From: Streptomyces sp. NRRL WC-3549
GTDB taxonomy: Bacteria; Actinomycetota; Actinomycetes; Streptomycetales; Streptomycetaceae
NCBI RefSeq assembly: GCF_000721935.1
Contig: NZ_KL585391.1
Span: 92,486-108,010, forward strand
Reading direction: 5' to 3'
Length of the DNA: 15,525 nt
Shown here: positions 1-8,879 of the stretch, piece by piece
Layout: every line of letters begins with the position of its first letter
How positions within the stretch are numbered: the first letter of the stretch is position 1
Made by a program: the position numbers and the translations under genes
Notes under the pieces: model-generated
Told to the model about the DNA's origin: nothing
The model's input: only the letters and a program-made list of their open reading frames with translations
The model's database searches: none

Positions 1-1445
1 CGCGGCTGCCGCTGTCGTACTTCGACCGGCAGCAGCGCGGCGAGGTGCTCAGCCGGGCGACGAACGACATAGACAACATCTCGCAGACGCTCCAGCAGAC
101 GATGGGGCAGCTCATCAACTCCCTGCTGACCATCGTCGGCGTCCTGGTCATGATGTTCTGGATCTCGCCGCTGCTCGCCCTGGTGGCGCTGGTCACGATC
201 CCGTTGTCGGCGCTGGTGGCGGCGCGGGTCGGAAAGCGGTCGCAGCCGCAGTTCGTGGCGCAGTGGCAGGTGACGGGCAAGCTCAACGCGCACATCGAGG
301 AGATGTACACGGGGCACGCCCTGGTGAAGGTCTTCGGGCGGCAGGAGGAGTCCGCGAAGGACTTCGCCGAGCAGAACGACGCGCTGTACCGGGCCGGCTT
401 CAAGGCCCAGTTCAACAGCGGGATCATGCAGCCGCTGATGATGTTCGTGTCCAACCTGAACTACGTGCTGGTCGCGGTCGTCGGCGGGCTGCGGGTGGCT
501 TCCGGGGCGCTGTCCATCGGTGACGTGCAGGCGTTCATCCAGTATTCGCGGCAGTTCTCGATGCCGCTGACGCAGGTCGCCTCGATGGCCAACCTGCTGC
601 AGTCGGGCGTCGCGTCGGCCGAGCGGGTCTTCGAGCTGCTGGACGCCGAGGAGCAGGGCCCGGACCCGGTGGCGGCCGAGCGGCCCGGGGAACTGCGCGG
701 CGACGTCGTCCTGGAGAAGGTGGCCTTCCGGTACGACCCGGAGAAGCCGCTCATCGAGGATCTGTCGCTGTCCGTGCGGCCGGGGCAGACAGTCGCGATC
801 GTGGGCCCGACCGGCGCCGGCAAGACGACGCTGGTCAATCTGCTGATGCGGTTCTACGAGGTGACGGGCGGCCGGATCATGCTGGACGGGGTCGACGTGG
901 CGCGGATGTCGCGCGACGACCTGCGGTCCGGCATAGGGATGGTGCTCCAGGACACCTGGCTGTTCGGCGGCACGATCGCGGAGAACATCGCCTACGGGGC
1001 CTCGCGCGAGGTCACCCGCCAGGAGATCGAGGAGGCGGCGAAGGCGGCCCACGCCGACCGCTTCGTCCGTACCCTGCCCGACGGGTACGACACGGTGCTG
1101 GACGACGAGGGTTCGGGGGTCAGCGCGGGTGAGAAGCAACTGATCACCATCGCTCGGGCGTTCCTGTCGGACCCGGTGATCCTGGTGCTCGACGAGGCCA
1201 CCAGCTCGGTGGACACCCGTACCGAGGTGCTGATCCAGAAGGCGATGGCCCGCCTCGCGCACGGCCGTACGAGCTTCGTGATCGCCCACCGGCTCTCCAC
1301 CATCCGGGACGCCGACGTGATCCTGGTGATGGAGGACGGGTCGATCGTCGAACAGGGCACGCACGACGAGCTGCTGGCGGCGGACGGCGCGTACGCCCGG
1401 CTGTACGCGGCGCAGTTCGCGGAGGCGCCGGCCGAGGTCGAGTGA
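1..1445 (+). CDS. ABC transporter, fused permease/ATPase (5' end outside window)
   Basis: This is the C-terminal part of an exporter-type ABC protein. The frame is open from base 3 and already codes for [20 protein letters not shown], a typical intracellular-loop sequence of the exporter membrane domain, so the true start lies upstream and about 480 residues are visible. Hydrophobic segments at about 120-215 and 440-540 are transmembrane helices. The ATPase domain follows, with Walker A GPTGAGKT (about 804-830), a signature written VSAGEK (about 1119-1136) in place of LSGGQ, Walker [13 protein letters not shown] (about 1180-1215) and the H-loop IAHRLST. In this family ATP hydrolysis drives export of a substrate across the cytoplasmic membrane, often by heterodimers, and the partner may lie upstream of the window. 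The substrate cannot be told from sequence. The gene converges on the sigma-factor gene, with only 24 bp between the two stop codons. Confidence 0.95.
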   Translation, partial: RLPLSYFDRQQRGEVLSRATNDIDNISQTLQQTMGQLINSLLTIVGVLVMMFWISPLLALVALVTIPLSALVAARVGKRSQPQFVAQWQVTGKLNAHIEEMYTGHALVKVFGRQEESAKDFAEQNDALYRAGFKAQFNSGIMQPLMMFVSNLNYVLVAVVGGLRVASGALSIGDVQAFIQYSRQFSMPLTQVASMANLLQSGVASAERVFELLDAEEQGPDPVAAERPGELRGDVVLEKVAFRYDPEKPLIEDLSLSVRPGQTVAIVGPTGAGKTTLVNLLMRFYEVTGGRIMLDGVDVARMSRDDLRSGIGMVLQDTWLFGGTIAENIAYGASREVTRQEIEEAAKAAHADRFVRTLPDGYDTVLDDEGSGVSAGEKQLITIARAFLSDPVILVLDEATSSVDTRTEVLIQKAMARLAHGRTSFVIAHRLSTIRDADVILVMEDGSIVEQGTHDELLAADGAYARLYAAQFAEAPAEVE

Positions 1446-1469
1446 GCGGTGCGCCGGCCGGTTCCGGGG

Positions 1470-2550
<1,081 letters not shown>

Positions 2551-2558
2551 GGGGGCGA

Positions 2559-2563
2559 CCTCC
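2559..2563 (-). promoter_or_regulatory. Ribosome binding site fixing the sigma-factor start
   Basis: GGAGG on the minus strand, 8 nt before GTG 2548-2550. It supports this start over the GTG at 2577-2579, which belongs to the other frame and would give a non-native N-terminus. Confidence 0.7.
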
Positions 2564-2596
2564 AGGTGATCGGACCCACTCAGCGCCCGTACCAGG

Positions 2597-2626
2597 TCCG
2601 GGCAGGCTCGCGACGCCCTGCCCGGA
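2597..2626 (-). terminator. Hairpin between dnaG and the sigma-factor gene
   Basis: TCCGGGCAGG (2597-2606) pairs perfectly with CCTGCCCGGA (2617-2626) around a 10-nt loop. There is no clear T-tract, which is common for Streptomyces terminators. It lies about 110 bp after the dnaG stop and 47 bp before the sigma-factor start, so it could end dnaG transcription or sit in the sigma-factor leader. No clear promoter was found in the 184-bp gap. Confidence 0.45.
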
Positions 2627-2734
2627 GCGCCGTACGGGCCTTGGGTACCGCCACCAGTGTGGGGTACGACACATCGCCGCCACGAGGGGCGTGCGGTGAC
2701 TTTCTGGGCGCGGGCCGTGACGGGGCTCGGTCGC

Positions 2735-4642
2735 TCAGAGGGCGGCGGCGCCGTGGCTGCGCAGGCTTTCGGCGTACTGCTGGAGGACCCACACCTCGTT
2801 CTGCGCGGCGGCGAGGTGGTCGGGGGCCACGTTGTGGCCGAGGCGGGCGAGGCTGCCCTGGACGTCGTGGATCCTGCGGTCGACGGCGCGCAGCCGGACG
2901 TGGACGAGCTGCATGCCGGCGTACGTCTCGTCGATGGACTTGCCGTGGAACACCTCGACGGCGAGTTCGGTGACCAGGTTGCGCACGGTGTCGTCGGGTG
3001 CGGCGTCCAGGACGGCTGCCAGGTAGTCGCGGGTCTCGGCCAGCCCCTGCTCGGCGCCGCCCGCCTCCGCGATGCAGCGGCGCACCGCCGCGTACGGCGG
3101 GGCGGTGAACTCGTCCTCCCCGTAGGCGTCGAAGGCCGGGGAGACCAGGGCGGGCTTCTGCAGGGCGAGCTTGAGCAGCTCCCGCTCGGTGCGGTGGGCG
3201 GGGCTGCGGAGGTTGAGCGCGGGGCCGGAGGGCGGCCTCGGGGCGGGCGCCTGGTGCTGCGCGGGGCCGCCGCGGGAGGGGCCGCCGGGCGCGGCGCCGC
3301 GGTCGCCCCGGTCGCGGGCCCAGCGGGCGAGCTGGCCGACGCGCTTGACGACGAACTGGGTGTCGAGGATGCCCAGCAGCCCGGCCAGCTGGACGGCGAC
3401 CTCGTGCTGCGAGGAGCTGTTCTTGATGCGGGCGACCACCGGTGCCGCCTCGTCGAGGGCGGCGGCGCGGCCGGCCGGGGTCTCCAGGTCGTAGCGGCCG
3501 ACGATCTGCCGGAGCGCGAACTCGAAGAGCGGCGTACGGGGTTCGACCAGGTCGCGGACGGCGTCGTCGCCCTTGGCGAGACGCAGGTCGCACGGGTCCA
3601 TGTTGTCCGGCGCGATCGCGATGTACGTCTCGGCGGCGAACTTCTGGTCGTCCTCGAAGGCGCGCAGGGCGGCCTTCTGGCCGGCGGCGTCGCCGTCGAA
3701 GGTGAAGATCACCCGGGCGCTGCCGTTGTCCATCAGGAGCCGGCGCAGGATCTTGATGTGGTCGTTGCCGAAGGAGGTGCCGCAGGTGGCGATGGCGGTG
3801 GTGACCCCGGCGAGGTGGCAGGCCATGACGTCGGTGTAGCCCTCGACGACGACGGCGCGGCTGGCCTTGGCGATGTCCTTCTTGGCCAGGTCGATGCCGT
3901 AGAGCACCTGGGACTTCTTGTAGATCGCGGTCTCGGGGGTGTTGAGGTACTTGGGGCCGTTGTCGTCGTCGCGGAGCTTGCGGGCGCCGAAGCCGACGGT
4001 CTCCCCGGAGGTGTCGCTGATCGGCCACATCAGCCTGCCGCGGAAGCGGTCGATGGGGCCGCGCCGGCCGTCCTGGGAGAGGCCGGAGGAGATCAGTTCG
4101 CGGTCGCTGAAGCCCTTGCCGCGCAGGTAGCGGGTGAGGTGGTCCCAGCCGGCCGGGCTGTAGCCGACGCCGAAGTGGGCGGCGGCGTCCTGGTCGAAGC
4201 CGCGCTCGGCGAGGAAGCGGCGGCCGATCTCGGCCTCGGGGCCGTTCAGCTGCTCACGGTAGAAGTCGGCGGCGATCTTGTGCGCCTCGACCAGCCGGAT
4301 GCGTTCGCCGCGCTGGTGGGAGGGGTTGTAGCCGCCCTCCTCGTACCGCAGGGTGATGCCCGCCTGACCGGCGAGGCGCTCGACCGTCTCGGAGAAGGTG
4401 AGGTGGTCGATCTTCATCACGAAGGCGATCGTGTCGCCGCCTTCCTGGCACCCGAAGCAGTGGAAGAGGCCCTTGCTCGGACTGACCTGGAAGGAGGGGG
4501 ACTTCTCGTCGTGGAAGGGGCACAGGCCCTTGAGGTTGCCGCCGCCGGCGTTGCGCAGCTGGAGGTACTCGGAGACCACGGCGTCGATCGGGACCGCGTC
4601 CCGGACCGCCTTCACGTCGTCGTCATTGATCCTGCCTGCCAC
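2735..4642 (-). CDS. dnaG: DNA primase DnaG
   Basis: Complete bacterial primase of 635 residues, which makes RNA primers at the replication fork and works with the replicative helicase DnaB. The N-terminal CHC2 zinc finger has C41, H44, C62 and C65 ([11 protein letters not shown] and FHCFGC). The catalytic TOPRIM core shows [11 protein letters not shown] with E267 and D271, then FTFDGDAAG with D316 and D318, then DPCD. A Gly/Pro/Arg-rich linker at about 450-485 leads to the C-terminal helicase-interaction domain (about 490-635). The start is GTG 4640-4642 ([10 protein letters not shown]), the usual beginning of actinobacterial DnaG. No Shine-Dalgarno precedes it; instead TAGACT lies 6 nt upstream, suggesting a leaderless mRNA. 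The sigma-factor gene follows on the same strand, echoing the dnaG-rpoD order of other bacteria. Confidence 0.98.
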   Translation of the reverse strand: MAGRINDDDVKAVRDAVPIDAVVSEYLQLRNAGGGNLKGLCPFHDEKSPSFQVSPSKGLFHCFGCQEGGDTIAFVMKIDHLTFSETVERLAGQAGITLRYEEGGYNPSHQRGERIRLVEAHKIAADFYREQLNGPEAEIGRRFLAERGFDQDAAAHFGVGYSPAGWDHLTRYLRGKGFSDRELISSGLSQDGRRGPIDRFRGRLMWPISDTSGETVGFGARKLRDDDNGPKYLNTPETAIYKKSQVLYGIDLAKKDIAKASRAVVVEGYTDVMACHLAGVTTAIATCGTSFGNDHIKILRRLLMDNGSARVIFTFDGDAAGQKAALRAFEDDQKFAAETYIAIAPDNMDPCDLRLAKGDDAVRDLVEPRTPLFEFALRQIVGRYDLETPAGRAAALDEAAPVVARIKNSSSQHEVAVQLAGLLGILDTQFVVKRVGQLARWARDRGDRGAAPGGPSRGGPAQHQAPAPRPPSGPALNLRSPAHRTERELLKLALQKPALVSPAFDAYGEDEFTAPPYAAVRRCIAEAGGAEQGLAETRDYLAAVLDAAPDDTVRNLVTELAVEVFHGKSIDETYAGMQLVHVRLRAVDRRIHDVQGSLARLGHNVAPDHLAAAQNEVWVLQQYAESLRSHGAAAL

Positions 4643-4648
4643 GGGTGA

Positions 4649-4654
4649 AGTCTA
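4649..4654 (-). promoter_or_regulatory. Candidate -10 box for leaderless dnaG transcript
   Basis: On the minus strand TAGACT is followed by 6 nt (TCACCC) and the dnaG start GTG. No purine-rich ribosome site is present. TAnnnT at this distance is the known mark of leaderless actinobacterial genes. The expected -35 region falls inside the neighbouring hairpin and shows no TTGAC match. Confidence 0.45.
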
Positions 4655-4685
4655 CGGCCCCGGCCGGGCGGGCGGCCGGGGCCGT
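4654..4685 (-). terminator. Strong GC hairpin after the FAD oxidoreductase gene
   Basis: ACGGCCCCGGCCG (4654-4666) pairs perfectly over 13 bp with CGGCCGGGGCCGT (4673-4685) around a 6-nt loop. It begins 38 bp after the oxidoreductase stop codon and touches the candidate dnaG -10 box. It probably terminates the oxidoreductase transcript so that dnaG is expressed separately. Confidence 0.65.
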
Positions 4686-4723
4686 CCCGCCGGGCCGGGG
4701 GCCACCCGGTGTCCCGGCAGGGC

Positions 4724-5983
4724 TCAGACCAGGGAATCCAGCGGCACCGACGGGTCGCCGAGCGCGTCGGGGTCGGTCTCCCGGCGGCTGCGGATCAGCT
4801 GCTGGATGCGGTCGGTGACATCCCACACATTGACGTTCATCCCGGCCAGCACCCGCCGGTCCTTCAGCCAGAACGCGATGAACTCCCGCTTCCCGGCGTC
4901 CCCGCGGATGACGACCTGGTCGTACGAGCCGGGGGGCGCCCAGCCCGAGTACTCCAGCCCCAGGTCGTACTGGTCGGAGAAGAAGTACGGCACCCTGTCG
5001 TACGTCACGTCCTGGCCGAGCATGGCCCGGGCGGCGGCCGGTCCGCCGTTCAGGGCGTTGGCCCAGTGTTCGACCCGGAGCCGGGTGCCGAAGAGCGGGT
5101 GCTCCACGGAGGCGATGTCCCCGGCGGCGAAGATGTGCGGGTCCGAGGTGCGCAGCGAGGTGTCGACGGCGACGCCGCCGCCGTGCTCCGAAGCGGCCAT
5201 GTCGAGCCCGGCGGCCTCGGCGAGCGCGGTACGCGGCGCGGCGCCGATCGCGGCGAGCACGTCGTGCGCGGGGTGCTCGTCGCCGGTGTCGGTGCGGGCG
5301 GCGAGGACCAGGCCGTCCTGGCCGGTGATCTCGGTGAGGTGGGCGCCGAAGTGGAAGCGGACGCCGTGCGCGGTGTGCAGATCGGTGAAGATCTGGCCCA
5401 GTTCGGGGCCGATGACGTGGTGCAGCGGGGTCGGCGAGGGCTCGACGACCGTGACCTCGGCGCCGTATCCGCGGGCCGCGGCGGCGACCTCCAGGCCGAT
5501 CCAGCCGCCGCCGGCGATCACCAGGTGGCCGTTGTCGCGGCCGAGGGCGGACAGCACGTTGCGCAGCCGGTCGGCGTGGGCGAGCCGGCGCAGGTGATGG
5601 ACGCCGACCAGGTCGGTGCCCGGGATGTCGAGGCGGCGGGGTTCGGCCCCGGTGGCCAGGAGCAGCCTGTCGTAGTGGACGACGGTGTTGTCACCGAGCT
5701 GCACCGAGCGGCCGGCCCGGTCGATGGAGGTGACCACCTGGCCGAGGTGGAGCTCGATGTCGGCGCGGGCGTACCAGGCCGTCTCGTGGACGAAGGCGCC
5801 GTCCCGCTCGGCCTTCCCGGCCAGGTAGCCCTTGGACAGGGGCGGGCGTTCGTAGGGATGGTCGCGCTCGTCGCCGATCAGGATCACACGTCCCGTGAAT
5901 CCCTCGGCGCGGAGTGTCTCGGCCGCCTTCGCCCCTGCCAGTCCCCCGCCGACGATGACGAACGTCCGGTTTGCGTCGACCAC
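4724..5983 (-). CDS. NAD(P)H/FAD-dependent oxidoreductase, ferredoxin reductase type
   Basis: A 419-residue two-dinucleotide-binding flavoprotein. The N-terminal FAD motif is FVIVGGGLAGAKAAE (GGGLAG at 12-17), followed by the conserved PYERPPLSKGYL. The NAD(P)-binding motif is LVIAGGGWIGLEVAA (158-163), and the second FAD contact is IFAAGDIA (286-291). The last 100 residues (WANALNGGPAAARAMLG, SDQYDLGLEYSGW, FWLKDRRVLAGMNVNVWDV) match the C-terminal domain of rubredoxin/ferredoxin reductases that pass electrons from NAD(P)H to a ferredoxin, often for a cytochrome P450 or dioxygenase. No ferredoxin or oxygenase gene is nearby, so the partner is unknown. The chosen start is GTG 5981-5983, with AGGAGG (5990-5995) 6 nt upstream. 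A longer frame starting at 6022 has no such support. Confidence 0.93.
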   Translation of the reverse strand: MVDANRTFVIVGGGLAGAKAAETLRAEGFTGRVILIGDERDHPYERPPLSKGYLAGKAERDGAFVHETAWYARADIELHLGQVVTSIDRAGRSVQLGDNTVVHYDRLLLATGAEPRRLDIPGTDLVGVHHLRRLAHADRLRNVLSALGRDNGHLVIAGGGWIGLEVAAAARGYGAEVTVVEPSPTPLHHVIGPELGQIFTDLHTAHGVRFHFGAHLTEITGQDGLVLAARTDTGDEHPAHDVLAAIGAAPRTALAEAAGLDMAASEHGGGVAVDTSLRTSDPHIFAAGDIASVEHPLFGTRLRVEHWANALNGGPAAARAMLGQDVTYDRVPYFFSDQYDLGLEYSGWAPPGSYDQVVIRGDAGKREFIAFWLKDRRVLAGMNVNVWDVTDRIQQLIRSRRETDPDALGDPSVPLDSLV

Positions 5984-5989
5984 TTGAAG

Positions 5990-5995
5990 CCTCCT
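5990..5995 (-). promoter_or_regulatory. Ribosome binding site fixing the oxidoreductase start
   Basis: AGGAGG on the minus strand, 6 nt before GTG 5981-5983. It places the start 39 bp downstream of the longest open frame and leaves the glycine-rich FAD motif close to the N-terminus, as is usual in the family. Confidence 0.8.
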
Positions 5996-6013
5996 CGGTG
6001 CTGTGCTGCGCGG

Positions 6014-6053
6014 CGCCACCACGTGCGAGCGTCCCGCACCCGGCGTGGTGGCG
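6014..6053 (-). terminator. Hairpin upstream of the oxidoreductase gene
   Basis: CGCCACCACG (6014-6023) pairs perfectly with CGTGGTGGCG (6044-6053). Inside it, GTGCG (6023-6027) can pair with CGCAC (6035-6039), giving a long stem with a small bulge. It lies between the dGTPase stop and the oxidoreductase start on the same strand. It may be a terminator for the first gene or a leader structure for the second. Confidence 0.45.
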
Positions 6054-6063
6054 AAAGGGGGTG

Positions 6064-6108
6064 TGCCCCGATCAGGTCACACCCGGGGCATGACGCGAGC
6101 GCCCCGGG
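6064..6108 (-). promoter_or_regulatory. Two overlapping, mutually exclusive hairpins after the dGTPase gene
   Basis: CCCGGGGC (6082-6089) can pair with GCCCCGGG (6101-6108), 8 bp around an 11-nt loop, starting 16 bp after the dGTPase stop. The same bases (CGGGGCA, 6084-6090) can instead pair with TGCCCCG (6064-6070). The first hairpin is a plausible terminator. Whether the switch between the two has meaning is unknown. Confidence 0.4.
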
Positions 6109-6123
6109 AGTCATGTGTCCCGG

Positions 6124-7467
6124 TCATGTTCCAGTCTGCCGGGTGCCGGTGAGCGTCCGGTGCAGGGTGCGGGCCGAGGCATCCGTGAGGGCGGCGATCT
6201 GGTCGACGAGGACCCGCTTGCGGGCCCGGTCGTCCGGGGCCGCGGTGAACAGCGCGCGGAACTGCGGCTCCAGGCCGTCCGGTGCGCGGGCGGTGAGCGC
6301 GGCGGCCAGTTCGGCGATGACGATCCGCTGGTCGGCGCGGAGCACCTCCTGCTCGGCGCGCTGCATGACGTAACGGTCGGCGACGGCCTTGAGTACGGCG
6401 CACTCGTTGCGGACCCGGGCCGGGACGACCAGCTCGGCGCCGTACCGGGTGAGCGGGCCCGGGCCGTACGCCTGGTGGGTGGCGTCCTCGGCCGCCTTGC
6501 AGAAGCGGCCGATGAGCTGGCTCGTGGCGTCCTTCAGCCGGGCCTGGGCGACCGCGGAGCCGTCGTAGCCGTGCGGCCACCACTCCTGGGCGAGGAGCCG
6601 GTCCAGGGCGTCGGCGAGTTCCTGCGGGTCGGTGTCGGCGGGGACGTACCGCCCGACGGCGACGCCCCAGATCTCCTCGCGCTCCGCCTCGGCGCGGAGG
6701 AGCGCCGGGTCGATGTGTCCGGCGTGCAGGCCGTCCTCGAAGTCGTGTACCGAGTACGCCACGTCGTCGGACCAGTCCATGACCTGGGCCTCGAAACACG
6801 TGCGGCCCGCCGGGGCGCCCGCGCGGACCCACTCGAAGACCGGCAGGTCGTCCTCGTACACGCCGAACTTGGGCGAGCCGGGGTCGCTCGGGTGCGCGCC
6901 CCGGGGCCAGGGGTACTTGGTGGCGGCGTCCAGCGCGGCGCGGGTGAGGTTGAGGCCGACGCTGACGAGTTCGCCGCTGCGGGGGTCGCGGACGAACCGC
7001 TTGGGTTCGATCCGGGTCAGCAGGCGCAGCGACTGGGCGTTGCCCTCGAAGCCGCCGCAGTCGGAGGCGAAGTCGTTCAGCGCCTGTTCGCCGTTGTGGC
7101 CGAAGGGCGGGTGGCCCATGTCGTGGGCGAGGCAGGCGGTCTCGACGAGGTCGGGGTCGCAGCCGAGCGCGGCCCCGAGTTCCCGGCCGACCTGGGCGCA
7201 CTCCAGGGAGTGGGTGAGCCGGGTGCGGGGGCTGGCGTCCCAGGCGGTGCCGCGGGTGCCGGGGGTGACGACCTGGGTCTTCCCGGCGAGCCGGCGCAGG
7301 GCGGCGGAGTGCAGCACGCGGGCCCGGTCGCGCTGGAAGGCGGTGCGGCCGGGCTTCTTCTCCGCCTCGGTGTCCCACCGCTCGGTGTCACCGGCGCGGT
7401 AGGGCGTGGCGCCGTGTCGCGTGGCGCCGTGCTCCTCGATGTCCCGGATGTCGTACGTACCGTCCAT
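6124..7467 (-). CDS. dgt: Deoxyguanosinetriphosphate triphosphohydrolase-like protein (HD domain)
   Basis: A 447-residue dGTPase-like HD-family hydrolase. Known members split dNTPs into deoxynucleoside and triphosphate, which controls nucleotide pools; substrate preference is not readable here. The HD metal site is clear: H86 (TRLTHSLE), H115-D116 ([16 protein letters not shown]), and an aspartate in [13 protein letters not shown] (about 234). The family's N-terminal [20 protein letters not shown] is present. The start is ATG 7465-7467 ([14 protein letters not shown]). TAGTGT lies 7 nt before it, which suggests a leaderless mRNA. The open frame runs on upstream to 8313, but only by passing through the library adapter at 7526-7544 and antisense through the next gene, so that extension is artificial. 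The adapter lies 58 bp upstream of the start, so the real promoter region may be incomplete. Confidence 0.95.
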   Translation of the reverse strand: MDGTYDIRDIEEHGATRHGATPYRAGDTERWDTEAEKKPGRTAFQRDRARVLHSAALRRLAGKTQVVTPGTRGTAWDASPRTRLTHSLECAQVGRELGAALGCDPDLVETACLAHDMGHPPFGHNGEQALNDFASDCGGFEGNAQSLRLLTRIEPKRFVRDPRSGELVSVGLNLTRAALDAATKYPWPRGAHPSDPGSPKFGVYEDDLPVFEWVRAGAPAGRTCFEAQVMDWSDDVAYSVHDFEDGLHAGHIDPALLRAEAEREEIWGVAVGRYVPADTDPQELADALDRLLAQEWWPHGYDGSAVAQARLKDATSQLIGRFCKAAEDATHQAYGPGPLTRYGAELVVPARVRNECAVLKAVADRYVMQRAEQEVLRADQRIVIAELAAALTARAPDGLEPQFRALFTAAPDDRARKRVLVDQIAALTDASARTLHRTLTGTRQTGT

Positions 7468-7474
7468 GCCCCCG

Positions 7475-7480
7475 ACACTA
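7475..7480 (-). promoter_or_regulatory. Candidate -10 box for leaderless dGTPase transcript
   Basis: TAGTGT on the minus strand, then 7 nt (CGGGGGC) and the ATG at 7465-7467. The G-run in the gap could also act as a weak ribosome site, so the leaderless reading is only probable. Confidence 0.35.
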
Positions 7481-7525
7481 ACGGCCCAGCCCCGGCGCCG
7501 AGCGGAGCCGCGGACGGGGCAGGTC

Positions 7526-7544
7526 CTGTCTCTTATACACATCT
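7526..7544. other. Tn5/Nextera mosaic-end adapter sequence (library artefact)
   Basis: CTGTCTCTTATACACATCT is an exact match to the 19-bp hyperactive-Tn5 mosaic end used in Nextera libraries. It stands alone in the intergenic region, without a partner end, transposase or resistance gene, and is far more AT-rich than everything around it. Its translations give the tell-tale peptides of adapter contamination: MCIRDR and DVYKRQ on the minus strand, SYTHLE and SLIHIS on the plus strand. It therefore marks an unremoved adapter, and probably a false join or a gap in the assembly. Confidence 0.96.
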
Positions 7545-7610
7545 CGAACCGCTTCGGCCTCCGGCCCGTCCCTGCCGGTGAGGCATCGGCGACGACGAAG
7601 GGGGTTCCGC

Positions 7611-8271
7611 ATGCGGCTGAGGGCGCGGGGAGGGCCTGCGGTCCCGGGGTGGTGGGGGGCGGTACGGCCCCGGCTGCCTCGTACCCGGCGGGGGCGGCGC
7701 CGGCTGGTGCAGGCGCTGATGGTGGCCTGTGCGGCGGCCCTGGCGCCCGCCACCTGGCTGCACACGGTGGCCGACGCCCGGGTGCGCACCACGGCGGACG
7801 CGCCCGCCCAGCAGGTCGCCGTGGTGTTCGGGGCGGTACCGCCGCGGCACGGTGAAGGTGGTGCTGGTCACCGGGGACAACAGCCGGGTGGAGTACGACG
7901 AACCGGACGCCATGCGCACGTACCTCACCGCCCACGGGGTCCCCGACGACCGGATCGTGAGCGACTACGCCGGGTTCGACACCTGGGACTCCTGCGTCCG
8001 GGCCAAGAGGATCTTCGGGGTCGACCGGGCCGTGCTGGTGAGCCAGGGCTTCCACATCCGGCGGGCCATCGCCCTGTGCCGGTCGGCGGGAATCGACGCG
8101 TACGGGGTGGGGGTGGACGCCGTCCACGACGCGACCTGGTACTACGGCGGGACCCGGGAGGTCTTCGCGGCGGGCAAGGCGCTCCTGGACATCGTCTTCG
8201 AGCCGGATCCGCACTTCCTGGGTCCGCGTGAGCCGGGCGTGGCCGAGGCGCTGGCGGCCGACGCCGGCTGA
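7611..8271 (+). pseudogene. YdcF/SanA-like (DUF218) membrane protein, broken by internal deletion
   Basis: Two frames together resemble one DUF218 (YdcF/SanA) protein of unclear role, possibly in envelope integrity. The first part starts at ATG 7611 with AAGGGGG 6 nt upstream, and has a basic N-terminus, one membrane helix ([18 protein letters not shown]) and AVVFGA at 7818-7835. The second part, one frame over, begins [15 protein letters not shown] at 7837 and continues [35 protein letters not shown] and FHIRRAI to the stop at 8271. From memory of the family, about 21 residues normally lie between FGA and YRRG. A loss of about 62 bp would explain both the missing residues and the frame change. 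The deletion may be real or an assembly fault, since the adapter lies only 67 bp before the start. Confidence 0.75.
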
Positions 8272-8362
8272 GCCGGGCGGGGGCGTGCCGCCGGCGCGCG
8301 GGGAGCCCGTCACGGTGGCACCCGCGAGATGGCCCCCCGGCCCGGACCGGTCCGGCGGAACG

Positions 8363-8385
8363 GCGCCCGCAGGAGGGGCGGGCGC
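8363..8385 (+). terminator. First of two tandem hairpins between convergent genes
   Basis: GCGCCCGC (8363-8370) pairs perfectly with GCGGGCGC (8378-8385) around a 7-nt loop. It lies 91 bp after the YdcF/SanA stop. Confidence 0.5.
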
Positions 8386-8389
8386 TGTC

Positions 8390-8426
8390 CGTGACCACGG
8401 CCCGCGCGGCGCGGACCGTGGTCACG
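8390..8426. terminator. Long hairpin, bidirectional terminator between YdcF/SanA and cutA
   Basis: CGTGACCACGGCCCGCGC (8390-8407) and GCGCGGACCGTGGTCACG (8409-8426) form an 18-bp stem with a single C-A mismatch. It stands between the convergent YdcF/SanA and cutA genes, 57 bp beyond the cutA stop, and can act in both directions. There is no T-tract. Confidence 0.75.
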
Positions 8427-8483
8427 CGCGCCGGCGGCGGCGCCCCGCAGGGCCCCCTGTGCCGGCCGCGGCCGGGGACCGGG

Positions 8484-8822
8484 TCACAGGGCCGCCGGGG
8501 GCGCCGTCTCGGCCGCCACCCAGGACAGGTAGCGGGTGTTGCCGCGGACCACCGGGGTGGCGATGACCTCCGGGGTGTCGTAGTCGTGCGCCGTCAGGAG
8601 GTGGGCCTCCAGTTCGTCGTACCGCAGGGCCGTGGTCTTGAGCAGCACCTGCCATTCCTGGGCCTGCTCCAGGGCGCCCTGCCACCGGTAGACGGAGGTG
8701 ACGGGTCCGGAGATCTGGGCGCAGGCGGCGAGCCGCGCCTCCACCGCGCCCCGGGCGATTTCCCCGGCCTTGTCCTCGCTGTCCGTCGTGGTCAGTACGG
8801 TCAGCCATGCGGGCTCGGTCAT
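8484..8822 (-). CDS. cutA: CutA1 divalent-cation tolerance family protein
   Basis: A complete 112-residue CutA1 protein. The family forms very stable PII-like trimers. In E. coli it was linked to copper tolerance, but its biochemical role is not settled. Conserved segments are LAACAQISGPVTSVYRWQG (32-50), EWQVLLKTT (56-64) and HDYDTPEVIATPVVRG (79-94), ending in the family's YLSW. The start is ATG 8820-8822 with AGGAG 7 nt upstream. It shares its strand with the FMN reductase gene, which ends 57 bp upstream, so the two could be cotranscribed. The long bidirectional hairpin follows it. Confidence 0.95.
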   Translation of the reverse strand: MTEPAWLTVLTTTDSEDKAGEIARGAVEARLAACAQISGPVTSVYRWQGALEQAQEWQVLLKTTALRYDELEAHLLTAHDYDTPEVIATPVVRGNTRYLSWVAAETAPPAAL

Positions 8823-8879
8823 GCCGTCACTCCTCGGTCGGGCCGGTGTGCCTGTCCCGACGATTGTCCGCCCCCCGCC

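Noticed and set aside
1446..1469. Terminator between the ABC transporter and sigma-factor genes
   Set aside because: Only 4-bp pairings are visible in the 24-bp gap, too weak to report.
2657..4648. 663-codon open frame on the plus strand across dnaG
   Set aside because: It is antisense to a complete, well-conserved primase and has the Gly/Val/Ala-rich composition expected from high-GC shadow frames.
4709..6373. 554-codon open frame on the plus strand across the oxidoreductase
   Set aside because: A shadow of a clear flavoprotein gene, with low-complexity composition and no recognisable domain.
7526..7544. A real Tn5 or IS50 insertion
   Set aside because: Only one 19-bp mosaic end is present, with no transposase, second end or target duplication. 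The engineered mosaic sequence points to library adapter.
7468..8313. Long N-terminal extension of the dGTPase on the minus strand, giving a 729-residue protein
   Set aside because: The extension crosses the adapter and then runs antisense through the YdcF/SanA gene. The family's natural N-terminus starts at 7467.
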